A stretch of DNA of 21,342 bases from Utricularia gibba (lineage: Eukaryota > Streptophyta > Magnoliopsida > Lamiales > Lentibulariaceae): NCBI GenBank assembly GCA_002189035.1, contig NEEC01000509.1, positions 1 to 21,342 on the forward strand, read 5' to 3'. Position numbers and translations under genes: made by a program. Shown piece after piece: positions 1 to 9,688 of this stretch; position 1 is the first letter of the stretch; every line of letters begins with the position of its first letter. Below the pieces are notes generated by a model. That model did not search any database. It saw nothing but the letters and a program-made list of their open reading frames with translations, and was not told the origin of the DNA.

Positions 1-311
1 CCAGGCTACAACTAACTTTCGGCCCTAACCCAACCTGACCTTTGTCCCGTTCTAGGTGCCCCCAAGACCGCCTCCTCAAGTATAAAGTAAGTTGTTGAAA
101 AAATCATGTGGGGTGCACGTGACATCTTACTTTAAACAAATGCATCATTATTTTCGTCGACTCGCACCCGGTGGGCTCATGAGCCGGACCGAACGCAGCG
201 CCGGACCAAGTGCCCAGTGAGAGTGGCCGACACAAAACGAGAAGTTGTTCCTTGAAAAACCTTGTAGGAAGCCCTGAAAACCGAACGTTAATAAGTGCAT
301 CGCTTTAGTTG
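1..311. repeat. Unit 1 (311 bp), left edge of the window
   Basis: This copy begins exactly at the landmark and differs from consensus by three single-base deletions: C5 instead of C6 near 58-63, one T lost in CGGTTGGG near 170, and one C lost in GAAGCCCCTG near 271. Three deletions is above average for the left part of the array. Confidence 0.9.
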
Positions 312-333
312 CCAGGCTACAACTAACTTTCGG

Positions 334-342
334 CCCTAACCC
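334..342. other. Telomere-like CCCTAACCC, one per unit (reference copy)
   Basis: CCCTAACCC equals one and a half copies of the CCCTAA telomere repeat used by vertebrates and many fungi and protists; it continues as AACC. It is conserved in almost every unit, but unit 67 (near 20,415) has lost the bases before AACCC. One and a half copies is too short to show telomeric origin. Confidence 0.3.
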
Positions 343-392
343 AACCTGACCTTTGTCCCGTTCTAGGTGCCCCCCAAGACCGCCTCCTCAAG

Positions 393-398
393 TATAAA
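393..398 (+). promoter_or_regulatory. TATAAA hexamer, one per unit (reference copy)
   Basis: TATAAA sits at offset 82-87 of every unit, partly inside the outer stem of the nested stem-loop. It resembles a TATA box, and satellite transcription is known in other species, but nothing else here supports a promoter: there is no conserved downstream gene, no Pol III A/B boxes and no terminator-like T run at a fixed distance. Most likely it is incidental. Confidence 0.15.
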
Positions 399-446
399 GT
401 AAGTTGTTGAAAAAATCATGTGGGGTGCACGTGACATCTTACTTTA
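395..446. other. Nested stem-loop, one per unit (reference copy)
   Basis: The outer stem pairs TAAAGTAAG (395-403) with CTTACTTTA (438-446), nine perfect base pairs. Inside it, TCATGTG (416-422) pairs with CACGTGA (428-434), six Watson-Crick pairs and one G-T, closing a 5-base loop. The two stems are separated by an asymmetric internal loop containing the A6 tract. The structure recurs in almost every unit; in the eroded right end it is damaged in some copies, for example around 20,490 where TGTGGGGTG is lost. It could form a cruciform in DNA or a hairpin in a transcript. No function is shown by the sequence. Confidence 0.6.
428..435 (-). promoter_or_regulatory. E-box/CDEI-like octamer GTCACGTG, one per unit (reference copy)
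   Basis: On the minus strand the octamer GTCACGTG matches the budding-yeast CDEI consensus RTCACRTG, bound by the bHLH protein Cbf1, and the wider CACGTG E-box/G-box family bound by many bHLH and bZIP proteins. It is present in nearly every unit. No AT-rich CDEII or CDEIII-like element follows, so a yeast-type point centromere is not supported. An 8-bp match in a 314-bp unit is weak evidence for binding, although amplification would give about 70 sites in 21 kb. Confidence 0.3.
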
Positions 447-480
447 AACAAATGCATCATTATTTTCGTCGACTCGCACC

Positions 481-504
481 CGGTTGGGCTCATGAGCCGG
501 ACCG
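481..504. other. 24-bp imperfect palindrome around GGCTCATGAGCC (reference copy)
   Basis: The core GGCTCATGAGCC (487-498) is a perfect 12-bp palindrome. Extending outward, CGGTTG on the left opposes CGGACC on the right, adding four more Watson-Crick pairs, one G-T and one G-G mismatch, so 10 of 12 arm positions pair. It is GC-rich and has no spacer, making it the strongest cruciform candidate in the unit. It is intact in most of the first 55 units. Several units at the right end carry deletions here, at about 17,350, 17,630, 17,910, 18,165 and 20,290. Confidence 0.75.
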
Positions 505-520
505 AACGCAGCGCCGGACC
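496..520. repeat. Paired GCCGGACC direct repeats, 17 bp apart (reference copy)
   Basis: GCCGGACC occurs at 496-503 and again at 513-520. The first copy overlaps the right arm of the palindrome. Short direct repeats beside a palindrome are a classic setting for slippage deletion. Several units have lost bases in or between them, for example around 11,764 (three bases lost before GCCGG) and 17,640 (most of the segment lost). Confidence 0.7.
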
Positions 521-618
521 AAGTGCCCAGTGAGAGTGGCCGACACAAAACGAGAAGTTGTTCCTTGAAAAACCTTGTAGGAAGCCCCTGAAAACCGAAC
601 GTTAATAAGTGCATCGCT

Positions 619-640
619 TTAGTTGCCAGGCTACAACTAA
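619..640. other. Hairpin spanning the unit junction (reference copy)
   Basis: TTAGTTG (619-625) and CAACTAA (634-640) are perfect 7-bp inverted arms around the 8-base loop CCAGGCTA. The junction is only my choice of unit start, so the hairpin is simply one more internal dyad. It recurs at nearly every unit. It is broken between units 58 and 59, where the left arm and neighbouring bases are absent at 18,004-18,005. No function can be assigned. Confidence 0.6.
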
Positions 641-3600
641 CTTTCGGCCCTAACCCAACCTGACCTTTGTCCCGTTCTAGTGTGCCCCCAAGACCGCCTC
701 CTCAAGTATAAAGTAAGTTGTTGAAAAAATCATGTGGGGTGCACGTGACATCTTACTTTAAACAAATGCATCATTATTTTCGTCGACTCGCACCCGGTTG
801 GGCTCATGAGCCGGACCGAACGCAGCGCCGGACCAAGTGCCCAGTGAGAGTGGCCGACACAAAACGAGAAGTTGTTCCTTGAAAAACCTTGTAGGAAGCC
901 CCTGAAAACCGAACGTTAATAAGTGCATCGCTTTAGTTGCCAGGCTACAACTAACTTTCGGCCCTAACCCAACCTGACCTTTGTCCCGTTCTAGGTGCCC
1001 CCAAGACCGCCTCCTCAAGTATAAAGTAAGTTGTTGAAAAAATCATGTGGGGTGCACGTGACATCTTACTTTAAACAAATGCATCATTATTTTCGTCGAC
1101 TCGCACCGGTTGGGCTCATGAGCCGGACCGAACGCAGCGCCGGACCAAGTGCCCAGTGAGAGTGGCCGACACAAAACGAGAAGTTGTTCCTTGAAAAACC
1201 TTGTAGGAAGCCCCTGAAAACCGAACGTTAATAAGTGCATCGCTTTAGTTGCCAGGCTACAACTAACTTTCGGCCCTAACCCAACCTGACCTTTGTCCCG
1301 TTCTAGGTGCCCCCCAAGACCGCCTCCTCAAGTATAAAGTAAGTTGTTGAAAAAATCATGTGGGGTGCACGTGACATCTTACTTTAAACAAATGCATCAT
1401 TATTTTCGTCGACTCGCACCCGGTTGGGCTCATGAGCCGGACCGAACGCAGCGCCGGACCAAGTGCCCAGTGAGAGTGGCCGACACAAAACGAGAAGTTG
1501 TTCCTTGAAAAACCTTGTAGGAAGCCCCTGAAAACCGAACGTTAATAAGTGCATCGCTTTAGTTGCCAGGCTACAACTAACTTTCGGCCCTAACCCAACC
1601 TGACCTTTGTCCCCTTCTAGGTGCCCCCCAAGACCGCCTCCTCAAGTATAAAGTAAGTTGTTGAAAAAATCATGGGGTGCACGTGACATCTTACTTTAAA
1701 CAAATGCATCATTATTTTCGTCGACTCGCACCCGGTTGGGCTCATGAGCCGGACCGAACGCAGCGCCGGACCAAGTGCCCAGTGAGAGTGGCCGACACAA
1801 AACGAGAAGTTGTTCCTTGAAAAACCTTGTAGGAAGCCCCTGAAAACCGAACGTTAATAAGTGCATCGCTTTAGTTGCCAGGCTACAACTAACTTTCGGC
1901 CCTAACCCAACCTGACCTTTGTCCCGTTCTAGGTGCCCCCCAAGACCGCCTCCTCAAGTATAAAGTAAGTTGTTGAAAAAATCATGTGGGGTGCACGTGA
2001 CATCTTACTTTAAACAAATGCATCATTATTTTCGTCGACTCGCACCCGGTTGGGCTCATGAGCCGGACCGAACGCAGCGCCGGACCAAGTGCCCAGTGAG
2101 AGTGGCCGACACAAAACGAGAAGTTGTTCCTTGAAAAACCTTGTAGGAAGCCCCTGAAAACCGAACGTTAATAAGTGCATCGCTTTAGTTGCCAGGCTAC
2201 AACTAACTTTCGGCCCTAACCCAACCTGACCTTTGTCCCGTTCTAGGTGCCCCCAAGACCGCCTCCTCAAGTATAAAGTAAGTTGTTGAAAAAATCATGT
2301 GGGGTGCACGTGACATCTTACTTTAAACAAATGCATCATTATTTTCGTCGACTCGCACCCGGTTGGGCTCATGAGCCGGACCGAACGCAGCGCCGGACCA
2401 AGTGCCCAGTGAGAGTGGCCGACACAAAACGAGAAGTTGTTCCTTGAAAAACCTTGTAGGAAGCCCCTGAAACCGAACGTTAATAAGTGCATCGCTTTAG
2501 TTGCCAGGCTACAACTAACTTTCGGCCCTAACCCAACCTGACCTTTGTCCCGTTCTAGGTGCCCCCCAAGACCGCCTCCTCAAGTATAAAGTAAGTTGTT
2601 GAAAAAATCATGTGGGGTGCACGTGACATCTTACTTTAAACAAATGCATCATTATTTTCGTCGACTCGCACCCGGTTGGGCTCATGAGCCGGACCGAACG
2701 CAGCGCCGGACCAAGTGCCCAGTGAGAGTGGCCGACACAAAACGAGAAGTTGTTCCTTGAAAAACCTTGTAGGAAGCCCCTGAAAACCGAACGTTAATAA
2801 GTGCATCGCTTTAGTTGCCAGGCTACAACTAACTTTCGGCCCTAACCCAACCTGACCTTTGTCCCTTCTAGGTGCCCCCAAGACCGCCTCCTCAAGTATA
2901 AAGTAAGTTGTTGAAAAAATCATGTGGGGTGCACGTGACATCTTACTTTAAACAAATGCATCATTATTTTCGTCGACTCGCACCCGGTTGGGCTCATGAG
3001 CCGGACCGAACGCAGCGCCGGACCAAGTGCCCAGTGAGAGTGGCCGACACAAAACGAGAAGTTGTTCCTTGAAAAACCTTGTAGGAAGCCCCTGAAAACC
3101 GAACGTTAATAAGTGCATCGCTTTAGTTGCCAGGCTACAACTAACTTTCGGCCCTAACCCAACCTGACCTTTGTCCCGTTCTAGGTGCCCCCCAAGACCG
3201 CCTCCTCAAGTATAAAGTAAGTTGTTGAAAAAATCATGTGGGGTGCACGTGACATCTTACTTTAAACAAATGCATCATTATTTTCGTCGACTCGCACCCG
3301 GTTGGGCTCATGAGCCGGACCGAACGCAGCGCCGGACCAAGTGCCCAGTGAGAGTGGCCGACACAAAACGAGAAGTTGTTCCTTGAAAAACCTTGTAGGA
3401 AGCCCCTGAAAACCGAACGTTAATAAGTGCATCGCTTTAGTTGCCAGGCTACAACTAACTTTCGGCCCTAACCCAACCTGACCTTTGTCCCGTTCTAGGT
3501 GCCCCCCAAGACCGCCTCCTCAAGTATAAAGTAAGTTGTTGAAAAAATCATGTGGGGTGCACGTGACATCTTACTTTAAACAAATGCATCATTATTTTCG

Positions 3601-4383
3601 TCGACTCGCACCCGGTTGGGCTCATGAGCCGGACCGAACGCAGCGCCGGACCAAGTGCCCAGTGAGAGTGGCCGACACAAAACGAGAAGTTGTTCCTTGA
3701 AAAACCTTGTAGGAAGCCCCTGAAAACCGAACGTTAATAAGTGCATCGCTTTAGTTGCCAGGCTACAACTAACTTTCGGCCCTAACCCAACCTGACCTTT
3801 GTCCCGTTCTAGGTGCCCCCCAAGACCGCCTCCTCAAGTATAAAGTAAGTTGTTGAAAAAATCATGTGGGGTGCACGTGACATCTTACTTTAAACAAATG
3901 CATCATTATTTTCGTCGACTCGCACCCGGTTGGGCTCATGAGCCGGACCGAACGCAGCGCCGGACCAAGTGCCCAGTGAGAGTGGCCGACACAAAACGAG
4001 AAGTTGTTCCTTGAAAAACCTTGTAGGAAGCCCCTGAAAACCGAACGTTAATAAGTGCATCGCTTTAGTTGCCAGGCTACAACTAACTTTCGGCCCTAAC
4101 CCAACCTGACCTTTGTCCCGTTCTAGGTGCCCCAAGACCGCCTCCTCAAGTATAAAGTAAGTTGTTGAAAAAATCATGTGGGGTGCACGTGACATCTTAC
4201 TTTAAACAAATGCATCATTATTTTCGTCGACTCGCACCCGGTTGGGCTCATGAGCCGGACCGAACGCAGCGCCGGACCAAGTGCCCAGTGAGAGTGGCCG
4301 ACACAAAACGAGAAGTTGTTCCTTGAAAAACCTTGTAGGAAGCCCCTGAAAACCGAACGTTAATAAGTGCATCGCTTTAGTTG

Positions 4384-5935
4384 CCAGGCTACAACTAACT
4401 TTCGGCCCTAACCCAACCTGACCTTTGTCCCCTTCTAGGTGCCCCCAAGACCGCCTCCTCAAGTATAAAGTAAGTTGTTGAAAAAATCATGTGGGGTGCA
4501 CGTGACATTACTTTAAACAAATGCATCATTATTTTCGTCGACTCGCACCCGGTTGGGCTCATGAGCCGGACCGAACGCAGCGCCGGACCAAGTGCCCAGT
4601 GAGAGTGGCCGACACAAAACGAGAAGTTGTTCCTTGAAAAACCTTGTAGGAAGCCCCTGAAAAACGTTAATAAGTGCATCGCTTTAGTTGCCAGGCTACA
4701 ACTAACTTTCGGCCCTAACCCAACCTGACCTTTGTCCCGTTCTAGGTGCCCCCCAAGACCGCCTCCTCAAGTATAAAGTAAGTTGTTGAAAAAATCATGT
4801 GGGGTGCACGTGACATCTTACTTTAAACAAATGCATCATTATTTTCGTCGACTCGCACCCGGTTGGGCTCATGAGCCGGACCGAACGCAGCGCCGGACCA
4901 AGTGCCCAGTGAGAGTGGCCGACACAAAACGAGAAGTTGTTCCTTGAAAAACCTTGTAGGAAGCCCCTGAAAACCGAACGTTAATAAGTGCATCGCTTTA
5001 GTTGCCAGGCTACAACTAACTTTCGGCCCTAACCCAACCTGACCTTTGTCCCGTTCTAGTGCCCCCCAAGACCGCCTCCTCAAGTATAAAGTAAGTTGTT
5101 GAAAAAATCATGGGGTGCACGTGACATCTTACTTTAAACAAATGCATCATTATTTTCGTCGACTCGCACCCGGTTGGGCTCATGAGCCGGACCGAACGCA
5201 GCGCCGGACCAAGTGCCCAGTGAGTGGCCGACACAAAACGAGAAGTTGTTCCTTGAAAAACCTTGTAGGAAGCCCCTGAAAACCGAACGTTAATAAGTGC
5301 ATCGCTTTAGTTGCCAGGCTACAACTAACTTTCGGCCCTAACCCAACCTGACCTTTGTCCCGTTCTAGGTGCCCCCCAAGACCGCCTCCTCAAGTATAAA
5401 GTAAGTTGTTGAAAAAATCATGGGGTGCACGTGACATCTTACTTTAAACAAATGCATCATTATTTTCGTCGACTCGCACCCGGTTGGGCTCATGAGCCGG
5501 ACCGAACGCAGCGCCGGACCAAGTGCCCAGTGAGAGTGGCCGACACAAAACGAGAAGTTGTTCCTTGAAAAACCTTGTAGGAAGCCCCTGAAAACCGAAC
5601 GTTAATAAGTGCATCGCTTTAGTTGCCAGGCTACAACTAACTTTCGCCCTAACCCAACCTGACCTTTGTCCCGTTCTAGGTGCCCCCAAGACCGCCTCCT
5701 CAAGTATAAAGTAAGTTGTTGAAAAAATCATGTGGGGTGCACGTGACATCTTACTTTAAACAAATGCATCATTATTTTCGTCGACTCGCACCCGGTTGGG
5801 CTCATGAGCCGGACCGAACGCAGCGCCGGACCAAGTGCCCAGTGAGAGTGGCCGACAAAACGAGAAGTTGTTCCTTGAAAAACCTTGTAGGAAGCCCCTG
5901 AAAACCGAACGTTAATAAGTGCATCGCTTTAGTTG
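4384..5935. repeat. Units 15-19, deletion-enriched cluster
   Basis: Units start at 4384, 4691, 5005, 5314 and 5626, with lengths 307, 314, 309, 312 and 310. Unit 15 lost 2 bp in GACATCTTAC and 4 bp around GAAAACCGAACG. Unit 17 lost a G before GTGCC, TG in CATGTGGGG and GA in GAGAGTGG. Unit 18 lost TG in CATGTGGGG. Unit 19 lost a G in TTCGGCCC, one C of the C6 run and AC in GACACAAAAC. Most losses remove one copy of a dinucleotide or homopolymer repeat. Confidence 0.9.
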
Positions 5936-6878
5936 CCAGGCTACAACTAACTTTCGGCCCTAACCCAACCTGACCTTTGTCCCGTTCTAGGTGCCCCCCA
6001 AGACCGCCTCCTCAAGTATAAAGTAAGTTGTTGAAAAAATCATGTGGGGTGCACGTGACATCTTACTTTAAACAAATGCATCATTATTTTCGTCGACTCG
6101 CACCCGGTTGGGCTCATGAGCCGGACCGAACGCAGCGCCGGACCAAGTGCCCAGTGAGAGTGGCCGACACAAAACGAGAAGTTGTTCCTTGAAAAACCTT
6201 GTAGGAAGCCCCTGAAAACCGAACGTTAATAAGTGCATCGCTTTAGTTGCCAGGCTACAACTAACTTTCGGCCCTAACCCAACCTGACCTTTGTCCCGTT
6301 CTAGGTGCCCCCCAAGACCGCCTCCTCAAGTATAAAGTAAGTTGTTGAAAAAATCATGTGGGGTGCACGTGACATCTTACTTTAAACAAATGCATCATTA
6401 TTTTCGTCGACTCGCACCCGGTTGGGCTCATGAGCCGGACCGAACGCAGCGCCGGACCAAGTGCCCAGTGAGAGTGGCCGACACAAAACGAGAAGTTGTT
6501 CCTTGAAAAACCTTGTAGGAAGCCCCTGAAAACCGAACGTTAATAAGTGCATCGCTTTAGTTGCCAGGCTACAACTAACTTTCGGCCCTAACCCAACCTG
6601 ACCTTTGTCCCGTTCTAGGTGCCCCCCAAGACCGCCTCCTCAAGTATAAAGTAAGTTGTTGAAAAAATCATGTGGGGTGCACGTGACATCTTACTTTAAA
6701 CAAATGCATCATTATTTTCGTCGACTCGCGCACCGGTTGGGCTCATGAGCCGGACCGAACGCAGCGCCGGACCAAGTGCCCAGTGAGAGTGGCCGACACA
6801 AAACGAGAAGTTGTTCCTTGAAAAACCTTGTAGGAAGCCCCTGAAAACCGAACGTTAATAAGTGCATCGCTTTAGTTG
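5936..6878. repeat. Units 20-22
   Basis: Units start at 5936, 6250 and 6564 with lengths 314, 314 and 315. Unit 22 is the only unit longer than 314: near 6,727 it reads CTCGCGCACCGG instead of CTCGCACCCGG, a gain of two bases with the loss of one C. Confidence 0.9.
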
Positions 6879-9688
6879 CCAGGCTACAACTAACTTTCGG
6901 CCCTAACCCAACCTGACCTTTGTCCCGTTCTAGGTGCCCCCAAGACCGCCTCCTCAAGTATAAAGTAAGTTGTTGAAAAAATCATGTGGGGTGCACGTGA
7001 CATCTTACTTTAAACAAATGCATCATTATTTTCGTCGACTCGCACCCGGTTGGGCTCATGAGCCGGACCGAACGCAGCGCCGGACCAAGTGCCCAGTGAG
7101 AGTGGCCGACACAAAACGAGAAGTTGTTCCTTGAAAAACCTTGTAGGAAGCCCCTGAAAACCGAACGTTAATAAGTGCATCGCTTTAGTTGCCAGGCTAC
7201 AACTAACTTTCGGCCCTAACCCAACCTGACCTTTGTCCCGTTCTAGGTGCCCCCCAAGACCGCCTCCTCAAGTATAAAGTAAGTTGTTGAAAAAATCATG
7301 TGGGGTGCACGTGACATCTTACTTTAAACAAATGCATCATTATTTTCGTCGACTCGCACCCGGTTGGGCTCATGAGCCGGACCGAACGCAGCGCCGGACC
7401 AAGTGCCCAGTGAGAGTGGCCGACACAAAACGAGAAGTTGTTCCTTGAAAAACCTTGGAAGCCCCTGAAACCGAACGTTAATAAGTGCATCGCTTTAGTT
7501 GCCAGGCTACAACTAACTTTCGGCCCTAACCCAACCTGACCTTTGTCCCGTTCTAGGTGCCCCCCAAGACCGCCTCCTCAAGTATAAAGTAAGTTGTTGA
7601 AAAAATCATGTGGGGTGCACGTGACATCTTACTTTAAACAAATGCATCATTATTTTCGTCGACTCGCACCCGGTTGGGCTCATGAGCCGGACCGAACGCA
7701 GCGCGGACCAAGTGCCCAGTGAGAGTGGCCGACACAAAACGAGAAGTTGTTCCTTGAAAAACCTTGTAGGAAGCCCCTGAAAACCGAACGTTAATAAGTG
7801 CATCGCTTTAGTTGCCAGGCTACAACTAACTTTCGCCCTAACCCAACCTGACCTTTGTCCCGTTCTAGGTGCCCCCAAGACCGCCTCCTCAAGTATAAAG
7901 TAAGTTGTTGAAAAAATCATGTGGGGTGCACGTGACATCTTACTTTAAACAAATGCATCATTATTTTCGTCGACTCGCACCCGGTTGGGCTCATGAGCCG
8001 GACCGAACGCAGCGCCGGACCAAGTGCCCAGTGAGAGTGGCCGACACAAAACGAGAAGTTGTTCCTTGAAAAACCTTGTAGGAAGCCCCTGAAAACCGAA
8101 CGTTAATAAGTGCATCGCTTTAGTTGCCAGGCTACAACTAACTTTCGGCCCTAACCCAACCTGACCTTTGTCCCGTTCTAGGTGCCCCCCAAGACCGCCT
8201 CCTCAAGTATAAAGTAAGTTGTTGAAAAAATCATGTGGGTGCACGTGACATCTTACTTTAAACAAATGCATCATTATTTTCGTCGACTCGCACCCGGTTG
8301 GGCTCATGAGCCGGACCGAACGCAGCGCCGGACCAAGTGCCCAGTGAGAGTGGCCGACACAAAACGAGAAGTTGTTCCTTGAAAAACCTTGTAGGAAGCC
8401 CCTGAAAACCGAACGTTAATAAGTGCATCGCTTTAGTTGCCAGGCTACAACTAACTTTCGGCCCTAACCCAACCTGACCTTTGTCCCGTTCTAGGTGCCC
8501 CCCAAGACCGCCTCCTCAAGTATAAAGTAAGTTGTTGAAAAAATCATGTGGGGTGCACGTGACATCTTACTTTAAACAAATGCATCATTATTTTCGTCGA
8601 CTCGCACCCGGTTGGGCTCATGAGCCGGACCGAACGCAGCGCCGGACCAAGTGCCCAGTGAGAGTGGCCGACAAAACGAGAAGTTGTTCCTTGAAAAACC
8701 TTGTAGAAGCCCCTGAAAACCGAACGTTAATAAGTGCATCGCTTTAGTTGCCAGGCTACAACTAACTTTCGGCCCTAACCCAACCTGACCTTTGTCCCGT
8801 TCTAGGTGCCCCCCAAGACCGCCTCCTCAAGTATAAAGTAAGTTGTTGAAAAAATCATGTGGGGTGCACGTGACATCTTACTTTAAAAATGCATCATTAT
8901 TTTCGTCGACTCGCACCCGGTTGGGCTCATGAGCCGGACCGAACGCAGCGCCGGACCAAGTGCCCAGTGAGAGTGGCCGACACAAAACGAGAAGTTGTTC
9001 CTTGAAAAAACCTTGTAGGAAGCCCCTGAAAACCGAACGTTAATAAGTGCATCGCTTTAGTTGCCAGGCTACAACTAACTTTCGGCCCTAACCCAACCTG
9101 ACCTTTGTCCCGTTCTAGGTGCCCCCAAGACCGCCTCCTCAAGTATAAAGTAAGTTGTTGAAAAAATCATGTGGGGTGCACGTGACATCTTACTTTAAAC
9201 AAATGCATCATTATTTTCGTCGACTCGCACCCGGTTGGGCTCATGAGCCGGACCGAACGCAGCGCCGGACCAAGTGCCCAGTGAGAGTGGCCGACACAAA
9301 ACGAGAAGTTGTTCCTTGAAAAACCTTGTAGGAAGCCCCTGAAAACGAACGTTAATAAGTGCATCGCTTTAGTTGCCAGGCTACAACTAACTTTCGGCCC
9401 TAACCCAACCTGACCTTTGTCCCGTTCTAGGTGCCCCCAAGACCGCCTCCTCAAGTATAAAGTAAGTTGTTGAAAAAATCATGTGGGGTGCACGTGACAT
9501 CTTACTTTAAACAAATGCATCATTATTTTCGTCGACTCGCACCCGGTTGGGCTCATGAGCCGGACCGAACGCAGCGCCGGACCAAGTGCCCAGTGAGAGT
9601 GGCCGACACAAAACGAGAAGTTGTTCCTTGAAAAACCTTGTAGGAAGCCCCTGAAAACCGAACGTTAATAAGTGCATCGCTTTAGTTG
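6879..9688. repeat. Units 23-31, nine consecutive non-canonical units
   Basis: Units start at 6879, 7192, 7502, 7815, 8127, 8440, 8751, 9064 and 9376; lengths are 313, 310, 313, 312, 313, 311, 313, 312 and 313. None is 314 bp. The causes differ: C5 (units 23, 26, 30, 31), TA and G lost near 7,457 (24), GCGCGG (25), TTCGCCC (26), GTGGGTG (27), AC and G losses (28), loss of 2 bp in AAACAAATG with a gained A (29) and one C lost in AAAACCG (30). The alternation of 313-bp units therefore does not reflect a shared variant. Confidence 0.9.

Larger units (their letters stand above)
312..468. repeat. Half-unit A of a cryptic ~157-bp dimer (reference copy)
   Basis: Half A shares four landmarks with half B at nearly constant spacing: GTGCCC at 367 and 523 (156 bp apart), AAGTTGTT at 401 and 555 (154), TTGAAAAA at 407 and 565 (158), and GCATC at 454 and 611 (157). 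From TTGAAAAA to GCATC my hand alignment gives about 33 matches in 51 columns with one gap. The upstream part of the half matches only weakly (roughly 40-45%). I infer that the unit arose by duplication of a ~157-bp ancestor whose halves then diverged. Chance matches in a hand alignment cannot be fully excluded. Confidence 0.6.
312..625. repeat. Reference monomer (unit 2, 314 bp)
   Basis: This is the first copy matching what appears to be the consensus throughout; offsets in other entries refer to it. It reads, in order: junction hairpin right arm, telomere-like CCCTAACCC (334-342), a C6 run (370-375), TATAAA (393-398), a nested stem-loop with CACGTG (395-446), an ATGCAT site (452-457), GTCGAC (468-473), a GC-rich palindrome (481-504), paired GCCGGACC repeats (496-503 and 513-520), an A5 tract (568-572) and the junction hairpin left arm (619-625). 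The unit carries 18 CpG sites against about 19 expected from its base composition. It has no long open reading frame. GTCGAC and CACGTG each occur once per unit, so either site would give a 314-bp ladder. The unit start is arbitrary: I set it at the first base of the window. Confidence 0.95.
469..625. repeat. Half-unit B of the cryptic dimer (reference copy)
   Basis: Half B is the counterpart of half A, with the shared motifs GTGCCC, AAGTTGTT, TTGAAAAA and GCATC in the same order. It differs by a 4-bp TTCC insertion between AAGTTG and TTGAAAAA, and by the GC-rich palindrome and GCCGGACC direct repeats, which half A lacks. The A5 tract here (568-572) lies about 158 bp from the A6 tract of half A (410-415), a spacing close to one nucleosome. 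Homology between the halves is inferred from ordered motifs rather than from strong overall identity. Confidence 0.6.
312..4383. repeat. Units 2-14, near-canonical block
   Basis: Units start at 312, 626, 940, 1252, 1566, 1878, 2192, 2504, 2818, 3130, 3444, 3758 and 4072. Lengths are 314 except units 4, 6, 8, 10 and 14, which are 312. The 312-bp units reach that length in different ways: C5 plus CACCGG (unit 4), loss of TG in CATGTGGGG (unit 6), C5 plus GAAACC (unit 8), C5 plus loss of G in GTCCCGTTC (unit 10), and C4 (unit 14). Unit 3 has C5 offset by an extra T near 681. Unit 6 also carries CCCC in place of CCCG before TTCTAG. Confidence 0.92.

Noticed and set aside
321-327. AACTAAC in each unit, resembling the start of trypanosomatid spliced-leader RNA
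   Set aside because: Only seven bases match; the rest of the exon, the GT splice donor context and the downstream T run are absent.
460-485. CENP-B box
   Set aside because: TTTTCGTCGACTCGC followed by ACCCGG superficially resembles it, but the TTCG, A and CGGG positions do not line up on either strand with the TTCGnnnnAnnCGGG core.
6879-9688. Two-unit higher-order repeat, suggested by 313-bp units at every other position (units 23, 25, 27, 29, 31)
   Set aside because: The 313-bp lengths come from different indels in different places, so the units do not share a variant. Scanning the C5/C6 pattern over units 1-55 gave no fixed period.
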